The notes beneath the pieces were generated by a model. It was given only the letters and a program-made list of their open reading frames with translations. It made no database searches and was not told where the DNA came from. Made by a program: the position numbers and the translations under genes. Below are positions 11,695-21,858 of a stretch of DNA of 64,000 bases, piece after piece. The stretch comes from Rotaria sp. Silwood1. Taxonomy: Eukaryota > Rotifera > Eurotatoria > Philodinida > Philodinidae. Numbering within the stretch: the stretch's first letter is position 1; every line of letters starts with the position of its first letter. The DNA is taken from positions 124,001-188,000 of the forward strand of contig CAJNOP010000181.1 in assembly GCA_905250075.1 (NCBI GenBank), in the 5' to 3' direction.

Positions 11695-13013
11695 ATGGAA
11701 AAGCCGAAATATTCGTATCAATCTCCATCAGTTTCATCAGCGACTTCAAGTCAACAAACTCATACGACCAGATTAAAGTAAATTTTTTTTTTATTGTGTT
11801 ATAATCAATCTAAAAGAAAAAAAATACATTTCTATTGAGATCTCCTCCGTTATCGGACTATGAATATGTTGGTCGATTGGTAACACGTGAACGACCAATT
11901 ATTCGCAAGTCGAAATCAATACAACAAAATCTTGTTTTTCCTCAAAATAAACAAAAATTTTATCATTCAATGGCGTCTCATGGTCGCGATGTTTATGATG
12001 ATGTACAAGTTTCATCGAGTGATGATGATTTGGATGGTTTAAATAAACCATTAGGCGTTATACGAATAAGTGATCGACATTTACGAGAAAGTATATGAAA
12101 CAAAAAAAAATTATTCTACAATAAATTTTAAATAAAACTTTACTATAGTCTACCGATTACCAACCCCACCACCCAAGGTTAAACGAGTTTATCATCGTCT
12201 TAAATCACCTGAGCCTAAAGTAATTGAACGAGTATTTGTTCGTCGTCCTCCACCACAAATTATTGAGAATATTATCGAAATACCACCAGAAAAAGTTCGT
12301 ATAATCCATAAAGAAAAATATTTAGGAAAAACGACACCAATTACACGATCAAAGTAGAAAAAGAAAAAAATTTAAAATTTATCTATTCAAACTAATTTAT
12401 CTGTTTCAGAATAGTACGTTTAAAATCACGTGAGCAACGCCAAAGAGAAGCAGAAGAACAACAACAGCAAAATTATATTCCATTTGAGCACTACTCTCAA
12501 CAAGAATATGAACATCAAACACCGACAATACCATCTACTACGTTCGATCAATCAGCAGCAACAACAACAGGAACAACACTGGTTTATCCTCCACAACCAA
12601 ATATGCGTACTGTTGGTTACTTTGAATCAACAATTCCACCAGAAGTTATGTTCAAATCGAATAATCCTCTTCAAATCCCAGCTCAACAAATTTCTAATGA
12701 TCCAATGATGCAACCAACATCTTATAATCCTTCATCACAACAAATACCCCTTCAACAAATGGGTCAACCAACATCTTATAATCCTTCATCACAACAAATA
12801 TCCCTTCAACACATGGGTCAACCAACATCTTATAATCCTTCATCACAACAAATACCCATGCAACACATGAGTCAACCAACAGCTTATAACCATTTACCAC
12901 AACAAATACCTTTGCAGAACATGGGTCAATCAATACCCTACAATTATCCGTCACAACAAATACCCATGCATCATATGGGTCAACCAACACCTTATAATTA
13001 TCTACAACAATAG
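11695..13013 (+). CDS. Four-exon Pro/Gln-rich protein with C-terminal 18-residue tandem repeats
   Basis: Exons 11695-11777, 11840-12090, 12149-12353 and 12410-13013 join in phase to give 380 residues from MEKPKYSYQS to a TAG stop. The middle part (about residues 112-180) has alternating acidic, valine/isoleucine and proline patterns such as VIERVFVRRPPPQIIENIIE and IPPEKVRIIHKEKY, which resemble alveolin-type VPV/VEK repeats of cortical cytoskeletal proteins; this likeness is weak. The last ~100 residues are five full copies and one partial copy of an 18-residue unit, QPTSYNPSSQQIPLQQMG, encoded by 54-bp units starting near 12711, 12765, 12819, 12873, 12927 and 12981. The chain looks largely disordered. 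It starts head-to-head with the doubtful small gene at 11.1-11.6 kb, so the two may share a promoter region. Function unknown. Confidence 0.8.
12711..13010 (+). repeat. 54-bp in-frame tandem repeat
   Basis: Five complete and one truncated 54-bp units, each beginning CAACCAACATCTTATAAT or a close variant, encode the 18-residue repeats of the preceding gene. Later units diverge more (TATAACCATTTACCA, TACAATTATCCG). The period is a multiple of three throughout, so expansion has preserved the frame. Confidence 0.9.
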
Positions 13014-13242
13014 ACAATGTTCAAATTCTTCTTATGAATATACTCAATCTGAATAAAAAAAAAAGAAAAAGAAACAAAGATTTGTTCAATAAAACTTTTA
13101 ATCCCTTTTAAAAGTACATAATACAATATATAGCATATAAGATTAAAAAAGTCATTGCCGTTAAAAAAAGACTAAGATTAAATAAAACTGACATATTAGT
13201 AATTAGAATGTTTTTAGAAAGAAAAAGAAAATGAGTTTATTT

Positions 13243-13383
13243 CTACTCTGCTTTTTTACCACCATTTCGACCACCACCCAATGCAACCATAATAACCATT
13301 GACCAAAGTACAACACCCAATACCACAGCTGTAACCAAAGCCGGATAATCAAAACAAAATTTCAGTATGTCATACAGATTCAT
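13243..13383 (-). CDS. 46-residue single-pass membrane microprotein
   Basis: A single open frame from ATG at 13383 to TAG at 13243. It reads MNLYDILKFCFDYP, then a clean transmembrane segment (about residues 15-35), then GGGRNGGKKAE. Short length, one TM helix and a Gly/Lys-rich tail are typical of animal small integral membrane proteins, but I cannot name a family. A 3' splice-site-like TTTCAG lies 20-odd bases upstream of the ATG, so a non-coding first exon is possible. It lies about 280 bp downstream of the UQCR11-like gene on the same strand. Confidence 0.55.
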   Translation of the reverse strand: MNLYDILKFCFDYPALVTAVVLGVVLWSMVIMVALGGGRNGGKKAE

Positions 13384-13660
13384 GATGTTTGACTTAATAT
13401 CATCTGAAATTCAGAAAAAAAAATAAAAAAAGGAGGAAACAAAAGACATCTTTGAGGATGGACGAAAGGAAGAGAAAATGTTATCTATTCAAAAAGACAA
13501 AAATGGTCCAAGGGATTAAATGAACATGTCACTCTACAACTATGATTGATTGACCGTTCGTATGAATGCATTTTTTTTTTGAAATGATAAAACTAAAAAA
13601 AAACCAAATTACAATTATAATAAAATGTGCTTTTGTAAATTTGTATATTTTATACAAACC

Positions 13661-14034
13661 CTAATCGTCTGAAGCAGTTCCTTCATCAACAGCTTTTTGT
13701 CCATGTTTATCAATCATCGCTACTCGTTTCATTTCATCAAATTTACGACCATAAATTGGAATTCTTGTATTAGTTACTTTCCAATCGGTTATATAAAGAC
13801 AATAGATAAGAGCTGCTGCACCAAATAACGTCAATGATGGTGCACTAAAAACAAAAAAAATAATACAAGTTAAAGACACAAAATGTACTAGTTTTGATGG
13901 CGTACTAATTCTTCAAGATTTGAAAATGTCGTGGTCCAGTAAATCTGCCAACACCTATAAAATTGATATAAGAAAATTTTGAAAAACAAGACAAAAACTC
14001 ATTTACCTGGCAATTTACTCAAATAATAATCCAT
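13661..14034 (-). CDS. UQCR11: UQCR11-like subunit of cytochrome bc1 complex (complex III)
   Basis: Three exons, 14007-14034, 13906-13954 and 13661-13844, join in phase to encode 86 residues. The core resembles the smallest complex III subunit: GPRHFQILKNYAPS, then one transmembrane helix (LTLFGAAALIYCLYI), then TDWKVTNTRIPIYGRKF, which parallels the TDW..L..VPYINGKF end of vertebrate UQCR11. It is expected in the inner mitochondrial membrane as a peripheral stabilising subunit. The chain runs about 20 residues beyond the usual end (DEMKRVAMIDKHGQ...ASDD). The family call rests on a short alignment made from memory, so another small inner-membrane subunit remains possible. Confidence 0.75.
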
Positions 14035-15860
14035 GAATGTAAATGTATTCTTTTCACAATTAATCTAAAACAAAAAGTATGAAGAAATAATAAAATATTG
14101 AAAAAAAAACAATTTCTGTACAATCAAGCAAAACGACTCGATCTACAAAAAGTATCCGTCGGTGAAGTATGATTGTTATTTTTTTGTTATTTTTGCACGT
14201 AAACTCAAGTTGTGAGTATGAGAATGAATCTTTTCACATACACTTTTTAAACATTTATCGTGCATAATCATTTATAGAATATAACAGAGACAAAATCGGC
14301 AAAAAAAAAACAAATGAGCTAACTGACATTTTACAAAAGGCAATAAATAAATAAATTTACATGTTCTTATCGCATCCATTGTTTCGAAGCTAAATACCTC
14401 TAACCAAATTTTATTATATTTCGTATAGTTGTCACTAATAAACAGTATGGATGTCGCATTCACTTCCAATCGTTTCAGAGAAACCAATAATATTATTAAG
14501 ATATTCGAACTCATTCATAACTGATGCTCCTATCTTATGAAAATAAACGCTAATTATTTTTGAACATCGATAGAAATATGAATCGTTCTGATAGTTAGAC
14601 AGAGTGAGCTACTTCCTTACTCATGTTTTGAATCAAGAGTAAAAGAAACCTATATAAATATCCGTTTCCAAGTCATTAAAAGTACTAACTATAAAATTCT
14701 AGTCAACTCAAAGAATTTCTATTTCTTGGATTTATCAATTTGTATTAGTTCTTGCCTTCTGAAAAATACTACTGAAAAACAATTATCATCAGCATGATCG
14801 ACTCTATCAATAAATTATTAACGAATGTTGCTAAGTTTGACTCGAAAATACAAAGTATATTTATACCATGCAACACTTTTGCATTCCATAAGATATATTA
14901 CAACCACAATTTTAATTTAATTTTAAGAAGTGTTATCAAAGTCCAACAGTTTTATACCAAACACGGTGCGAAGCAGTCTTTATGTAGTCGCTTGTGTACG
15001 TATTCGACATCCATACTTTACGTGTTTTTTCGCTGTAACAAAAACTGTACTTTGTATTGCAATAATCTAGGGAACTATGAGTCGCTAGAAACTCGTTCGA
15101 ACTTTGCCAAAGAAATTGATGTCTCGAGATGATATAAACGTTGAATTTTCTATCTAAGTTTTCTTTTATCTTCAGTAAGTTCTACAAAAACCTTTTACTC
15201 GACATAATAAAAAGTGTTGAGAATTAGTCTCTAGTCAGCTAATCCGCCAGCTTTTATGTTAATTGAAACTGCATGACCAAAATTGAGAACGCTTCGCACC
15301 TTTTTCATATATAGTCCTTGGCAAGTTTTCATTTTTTTTTCACTTACTAAACATACACGTCGAGAGTTATCATTTTACTTTCCAATAATCTCGAGAACCA
15401 AAGTCAGAAACTATGCAGATACAATATCTTGCATTGTCTTATTCACGCATCGACGAATGTAAAAATTGTTTTAATAGTGTGGATTTGTTGACTACCTATT
15501 TTTCGTAGCAAACTCTTATATTTGAAACCAAAATCGACTTTATCTCTTACACTCTTAACCTTTGTTGTGCTACAAAGAGCATACCAACAACAACATGGAT
15601 GTGTATCGCATCGAACAAGAATGTGTCAAATGCAAATTAACACAGTACGTTGTTTGAATTTCATCGTCTATCTACGAGAGAGGTGACGTATAAAAAACTA
15701 CTATATATTTGAATGTTTGCTACAAACCGCGGCGTAACTGCCATGAGTCATGAAAAACCCTTTTCAACAGGTGAGCTCATTTCTTTTCCTTGTCTCACCT
15801 GATTAGTCCATTAATGTGCTTCATCCACATCTAATGAAATAGCGAAGGAGTTAAAGCAAT
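14035..15860. other. Spacer, no gene seen
   Basis: AT-rich sequence with scattered short frames (for example 14794-15132) that lack family resemblance. I cannot support any gene. Confidence 0.5.
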
Positions 15861-17795
15861 ATGGCCGATATTCTTGAAATATCCGCGTAATGATTCACAG
15901 CTGTTTCGACGCCAGTTGTGGCAACCTCTATACTAGCTAAAAGAGGATAGAATTTATTTGAATCATTCAAATAAGAAAAAATACATGGAATAGATTGAAG
16001 AAAAGTATTAGGAGTTATTGTTAATTTGACTTGACATCTACGAGTATAATTACTAAGAATAAGAGTCGTTTTTTGATTTTTTTAATCGAAGACCATGGTT
16101 AACTAGAGTGTTTAGTAATTATATTCAAACATGGACAACATTTGATTTAAGTCGATCATTACTTGATGTTGAAAAATTTTAAGATGAATGTGTATTGGCT
16201 GAAGAGAAAAAACAGAAGGATACAATCAATCTGCCATTTGATTAACGATTATACTTATCTGATGAAAATAACTTCAGCAAATCTGTACATAAACGATATT
16301 GACAATACATTTTGTTGATCTCATAGATGATCTAGATTATAAAGAATGAAGCAATCTACAAATATCGTTGCAATACTTTCTCTCATTGTTCTCTTCGATG
16401 AAATCTGGTTTTCAAATTTGAAAAGACGAAAGAATATTTGAATCTATTTCTATATACTCGATAACGTATTATTAAATAATTTACCATCTATCATTAATAA
16501 TAATAAAATAATTAGATGCTATTGTTTGCATGCTCAATGTTTTAATCGCTATTATGTTACTGCCATCGTCGTCTGAGAAAGACATGTGATCAATATTAAG
16601 TGGAAGAAAAACTAATAAACTTCTCACTACTCTCACCTATATCGGTCTGTGGACAAAGTAAAGAGACGAAATAATGCTCGTTTATCGACGAGATACTTAT
16701 TTGATGATAAAGAAGTGGATTGATTTGTTAGTATTTCGAATTTTATTTCCTTCTATTCAGATAGAGGTTGACAACATCCTTTGTGGGCGTTGTTCATATG
16801 ATTGTTTTATTAATATTACTTCAGTTGCATTCCATTCAATTGAGTATTCGAAAATCAATATTTCTCTTTTCGATTTTTCTTTGCCTTTTCATTTCTTTTA
16901 TTGTTAATATTCAATAATATGAAGATGTAAATATTTGTAATCATGTAAGCTAGTAATCAAAGGAGACGCAAATAATGTTTCAAATTCAATCAAAAATCCT
17001 TAAATAAAAAGTTTCATAAATGTTATTGAAAATCGTCACACATCCCCTCTACGTGTAGCAAGGATTAGCTGTTCCTCTTCCATATTATTGAATTAATTAA
17101 ACTCATCAGTACAAATACAAAAAGATGTTCCGTTTACATTATTGAATCAATGAATATGTATAAAAAGAAAAAGGTGAGCAAGACCATAGGATTATTTAAA
17201 ATCAAGTGAAATTGTGCAGTTGACATATAGACGAGATAAAGCTAGAAGAAATTCAACAAAATATCAGTGTAAAATAAAAAATAAGTGTGAATATACATCA
17301 TTCTGATTAACTTCTTAAATCCAAACATGTCTGTCTTACATCAATCAAACGTAAAGATCAATTAATTGATGGTTTTCGTCATCATCGGGATAGATCAGTT
17401 TGACGTTGTGTAAGAGACAATTACAAAAGTCGTGCACGTTATGACGGAGTAATGTACGACATGTTTTTAGGATCATATATGTCACGCGGTAGATTCAAAT
17501 GAAATTTGAAAAAGGTTTATTTGATAATGAAGTTAGAGAGAAAACAGAACAATTTTATGATCCACTAAGATGAATACAACCAGGGTCACAGTTTATATTA
17601 TATTTAGATGCTGTCATTATTGCTTCTCAATATGCAGCATCACAACGTGCCGCCATTCAACGTTTTCAACAACATATAAATATTTCAATAGAACCTAAAA
17701 CATTAGCCGCAATTGTCATTCTGCTAGATTTTCAAATTACTGTTGCAAATGAACAATTTCCATTACACGATAATAATGATTACCATCAAAGATAA
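15860..17795 (+). pseudogene. Decayed protein-coding sequence, family unknown
   Basis: Two stretches read as protein if several stops are ignored. From about 15,870 one frame gives fragments such as IFLKYPRNDSQLFRRQLWQP and FNRRPWLTRVFSNYIQTW, broken by repeated stops. From about 17,370 to 17,795 another frame gives NYKSRARYDGVMYDMFLG, then a frameshift near 17,499, then MKFEKGLFDNEVREKTEQFY, one TGA where Trp would fit, and a long clean run ending at TAA 17,795. The even amino-acid composition and length argue for former coding sequence. I do not recognise the parent gene, and it is unproven that the two stretches belonged to the same one. Confidence 0.45.
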
Positions 17796-19398
17796 TTATT
17801 ATTGACCAGTAATGAATAGTTAGCTTCTTTTAAAATTGATGTGACTGTTGGCATTGTGATAGTACGTTGCTGTAAGTCTTTGGTATACGAATTGAATTGC
17901 TGCATTATACTGGTTTTTTTATTTATTTATAGCTTCGAAAGGATTTGAATAGATGTATTCTATTCACTAGTCAATACGTGAACAAACATTGTCATTGTCG
18001 TACTCTATTTTATCAATTAAATTTCAAGAAACATATAAGAGATTCTTCAAATTAGTTGATCAGTAGTACATGCAACACAAACCAACATATATCATGATTA
18101 ATTTTGAAAAAGGAGTCGAAAATACATTCACTGTAGTATTTCCTCAATATGGTATATTTGAGTTTTTTTTCATTCTAAACAGTACCTATAAAGAAATAGT
18201 TGCTTAAATTTGTTTTAATCATAACACTTTAAATGGGTTTTGTTTTGTGCTATGTTTAATATTTCTTGTTGTCTCACACGAATCACGTTTCAAAAGAAAA
18301 TTTGTTGAAAATAACATTAGTCATCGTACGATGAATATTTTAGTCGCATTATGTTTCATTCCATAGCTAAATGCTATTGAAGAATTTATTCGAATAATGT
18401 AAAATGCATCAAATGTATTAGATAGTAAAAAAATGTTTGTATATGTATGTATATAGAAACTTTATCTGACATTTTTAACTTTCAAAGTTACTAATGTATT
18501 TTGAAGACAACTTCATCGGTAACACCATGTTCAGAAATCGTACGAAAAGCTCTAGCTTTCGTGTGTCATTGCGAATCTCTTTTTCAAAAGCTAGGCTAAA
18601 TGTATGATTCAATATGGAGCATGGAGCATGGATGTGGATCTAGTCGTGGACTGCCGATGAGGATGTCGGCATCAGTCCTGTATTTAGCCATACTCATGCA
18701 CCCACAAGAAGACCTACACTCATGTCGCTTTAGAATTATTTCTTTTTATTGTCTAAAATTATAAGAATAGAAATCTGTTGGTCGAAATTTGATTTTGTTT
18801 ATCTGAGATACTCTTTGTAAGTTTAGTAATGATAGTCACCAATAAGAACTTTCTATATAGCTGTTCGATACTGTATATATCATCTATTTCGGATGAAATA
18901 ATGTTTTAACATACATGTCTTAATTGTAATGTGTTAAAGTAAAACATTTATGCGTATGTTAACTTGGTTTTGATTCATAGCTATCTGATTATGTAGTAGT
19001 TGGAGGTAGAGTTTTATATCACAGCCTGTCATGCGACTTCGTAGTCTGACCAAAAAGAACCGATGTGTCTGTTAGGGGACTGATTTAACAGTTTTGTCCA
19101 CGTAATTATTTGAATAGGAAGCAAAATTTGCCAGTTGTTCGAATATTACGTAGTCATGCTGAGCCTACCCAAGCTCCATTGGGGCCGCCGCCACTGTATG
19201 GTTCCTATCATTGCTATTGCACGTCATACCCAGATTCATTACAATACCAACCCAATGTGACTCGCTCTGCATGTACCCATTTTAGGCTCATGAAAGGTCT
19301 CCTTAGTCGCGCGCCTGCGCGATAAAGAGCTGAGAAAGCCAGAAGAGTGCGTAACAATCAAAAGAAGTTTATTAAGCAAGCTAGAGAAAAAAACAAAT
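17796..19398. other. Spacer with a GC-elevated patch near 19.0-19.35 kb
   Basis: Mostly AT-rich. About 18,600-18,720 contains a small hairpin (TGCCGATGAGGATGTCGGCA). About 19,020-19,340 is clearly richer in G and C than its surroundings and holds a 71-codon open frame at 19,110-19,325 without recognisable relatives. This patch abuts the 3' end of the ART-TPR gene. Confidence 0.5.
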
Positions 19399-21858
19399 TT
19401 ACATCTTCTTTTTTACATAGTTAATATTATTTATTGTTCGTTTAATTGCAGAATGCGTTGATGGAAGTGATTTCTGTTGAATAGCAAGCGCCTTTTCTCC
19501 AAATTCAAGTGCTTTTGCGTAATCACCCATGGCGCAATACATTCCACCGATGTTGCCATAGGAAATAGCCAACGAGGGATGATTCGGTGGCAGAGTGGCT
19601 TCTTTTATTTTATGTGCTTTGTCGTAAAATTCAAGTGCTTTCGAGTAGTCACTTATGCTATTATACACTAGACCGATGTTGTTGTAGGAAACAGCCAACG
19701 AGGGATGATTAGGTGACAGAATTTTCTTTTTGATTTCTAGGTCTTTTTTGTAAATTTCAAGGGCTTTCGAATAGTCACGCATGTTGTAATACACTTGGGC
19801 AATGTTGCTGTAGGAAACAGCCAAATCGAGATGATCAGCAGATAAACTTATTTGTCTTATTCTTAGCGCTTTTTCATGAAACATAAGCGCTTTCAAGTAA
19901 TCACCCATGCTGTTATACATCACACCCATATTGTTGTAGGAAGAGGCCAAATCGAGGTCATTCGGAGGCAAAGTTGTTTCGTATATTTTCTTTACTTTTT
20001 CGCAAAATTCAAGTGCTTTCGAGTAGTCACCCATGTTGTTATACATTTGACCAATGTTGTTGTAGGAAGAAGCCAAATCGAGGTCATTCGAAGGCCAAGT
20101 TTTTTCGTATATTTCCTTTGCTTTTTCGTAAAACTCAAGTGCTTTCGGGTAGTCACCCATGTTGTTATACACTAGACCAATGTTGTTGTAGAAAGAGGCT
20201 AAATTAAGATCATTCGGAGGCAAAGTTTTTTCGTATATTTCCTTTGCTTTTTCGTAAAACTCAAGTGCTTTCGGGTAGTCACCCATGTTGCTATACTCTA
20301 AACCAATACTGCTATAGTTATTAGCCAATGAAGGATGCTTTTCCGAAGAAGATTTTCGTTTCATTTCGAGTGATTTCTCACAAAATGAAACTGCTTCTTT
20401 GTATTGTCCTTGGCGGTATTTGATCATTCCGAACATATGATAGATATCTGCTCTGTCACTGTCGCTGGAAGTCTTCTTGAGAAATTCATTGAAGAAATCT
20501 TCAGCTTGATTAAAGTGACCCATCTGTAGCATCAGAGCGCCTAATTGCTGCCATCCTGTAGACTCACTGAATTTTTCCGATATGCGTTGGATGACAGCAA
20601 CCAGTTGTGAATCATTGTCGTCTGTAAGAGTCAATTCAACTTCCCATAGACGACTATTGTTGACTGTCTGTTTGATTTCATCGATATGAAAAACGGTATG
20701 CATTGAGAAGAGTATTTCTTTCGCGTTTGAAATAGCACTGTAATCGTCGATAAGAGCAAACGGAGTAGTCGAAGCTGAAACTCTACTTGGATCAACTCTC
20801 ATAATAAAAAGCACACCAACATTGTGTTCATATTTGCGTTGTATATTTTCAACAAATTCCAAAGCAACGTGTTTTTCTGTGCTCGTCGACATGAAATTGT
20901 TGAACGAGATGAATCCATCTTTCGTTTCGAGTAGTTGTTTAAAGTTCTGCTGGGTGAGTCCCTGACCACGATAAACGATAAATTGTTTCTTAAACACACT
21001 CGATTGTTCTTTACAAAGTTGTTCTAACTGTCGATGGAGATCACGGATGAAAAAGCCCATGTTTATCATGGCCTCTATGTCAAGTGACCGTAGAGCACAA
21101 TTAAGCATGCTGGACAGAAAAATTTCACACGTGTACCACCAAATTGGCGATTTTTGATAGTATTGAGACTGGAAGCTCTTTAATTCAGATTCAGGAATAT
21201 TTTTGTTCCGACAATAGGCGACAAGATCTTCCAAAGATTTTGCATCATCTTCATCAATTGTCAATAGGATTTCTTTAAGTAATTTTGAATACATAAATGA
21301 TGGCTCGAATTGGTCAAAACTTGTTTCATTCGATGCCGCTTCTATGGCCATTATGTTCTTCGAAAGGAAGCTGATCGGAATTGTTTCGTGGTCGCATTGA
21401 CGGGAAACTAGTTTTAATGAATCACATATTGGTGTTATTGACGTGAAGATACCTTGAATTTTTGGCCATTGTTTTGCCCATTGTTCATGCCATGCTTTGT
21501 TGGAACAAAAGATGTAAATAGTATCTAACTGTGGCATGCGATGAATATCTGGCACGAGACGTTGTCCTAATGCGCCCGAGGAAATGACAAAAGCTTTTTC
21601 ATCATCCAAATCATCGAGAATTTCAATGCATTGTGCTGAAGTCGTGCAGACATTAACCTCTTTGACGATACTGCGCAATTCTGCCATTGTATTTTGACAA
21701 TCTTGACTTGCTTGATCAATATTACCATCAACCCAGATGACCAAATAATTTTGAACCCTGTATGGTGTTGGTTTGATGGTACTCGATGATGATGTTAAAT
21801 TTGAAACATTATTCATTGTTGATGTAGATACTTTTTGTTTAGATTTTCTCACACCCAT
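19399..21858 (-). CDS. ADP-ribosyltransferase (ART) domain fused to kinesin-light-chain-type TPRs
   Basis: An intron-free 819-residue frame. Residues about 35-165 form an alpha/beta domain (NYLVIWVDGNID... FVISSGALGQ... DTIYIFC) that I associate with bdelloid multi-domain proteins. Residues about 190-410 match the R-S-E class of NAD-dependent mono-ADP-ribosyltransferases: R297 in FIVYRGQG, S324-T325-S326 in NFMSTSTEKH, and E381 in NAKEILFSM. Arginine-specific enzymes carry E-x-E at the last site; here the first Glu is Ala379. Residues about 434-500 hold degenerate TPR-like helices, and 508-801 hold seven 42-residue TPRs of kinesin-light-chain type (YNNIGLVYNNMGDYPKALEFYEKA). No signal peptide is visible, so a cytosolic enzyme with a TPR protein-binding surface is likely. 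Substrate is unknown. Lack of introns contrasts with neighbouring genes. Confidence 0.93.
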   Translation of the reverse strand: MGVRKSKQKVSTSTMNNVSNLTSSSSTIKPTPYRVQNYLVIWVDGNIDQASQDCQNTMAELRSIVKEVNVCTTSAQCIEILDDLDDEKAFVISSGALGQRLVPDIHRMPQLDTIYIFCSNKAWHEQWAKQWPKIQGIFTSITPICDSLKLVSRQCDHETIPISFLSKNIMAIEAASNETSFDQFEPSFMYSKLLKEILLTIDEDDAKSLEDLVAYCRNKNIPESELKSFQSQYYQKSPIWWYTCEIFLSSMLNCALRSLDIEAMINMGFFIRDLHRQLEQLCKEQSSVFKKQFIVYRGQGLTQQNFKQLLETKDGFISFNNFMSTSTEKHVALEFVENIQRKYEHNVGVLFIMRVDPSRVSASTTPFALIDDYSAISNAKEILFSMHTVFHIDEIKQTVNNSRLWEVELTLTDDNDSQLVAVIQRISEKFSESTGWQQLGALMLQMGHFNQAEDFFNEFLKKTSSDSDRADIYHMFGMIKYRQGQYKEAVSFCEKSLEMKRKSSSEKHPSLANNYSSIGLEYSNMGDYPKALEFYEKAKEIYEKTLPPNDLNLASFYNNIGLVYNNMGDYPKALEFYEKAKEIYEKTWPSNDLDLASSYNNIGQMYNNMGDYSKALEFCEKVKKIYETTLPPNDLDLASSYNNMGVMYNSMGDYLKALMFHEKALRIRQISLSADHLDLAVSYSNIAQVYYNMRDYSKALEIYKKDLEIKKKILSPNHPSLAVSYNNIGLVYNSISDYSKALEFYDKAHKIKEATLPPNHPSLAISYGNIGGMYCAMGDYAKALEFGEKALAIQQKSLPSTHSAIKRTINNINYVKKKM
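19456..20338 (-). repeat. 126-bp tandem units encoding TPRs
   Basis: Seven units of 126 bp encode the 42-residue TPRs. The units near 20,020-20,300 are the most alike (shared runs such as TTTTTCGTATATTTCCTTTG and CAAGTGCTTTCGGGTAGTCA), which suggests recent duplication or gene conversion between neighbouring repeats. Confidence 0.85.

Noticed and set aside
12694-13017. 107-codon frame antisense to the 18-residue repeats
   Set aside because: It is a shadow produced by the 54-bp period of the real plus-strand exon.
19477-20207. Plus-strand frames opposite the TPR region
   Set aside because: They arise from the 126-bp tandem units of the minus-strand ART-TPR gene and repeat with the same period.
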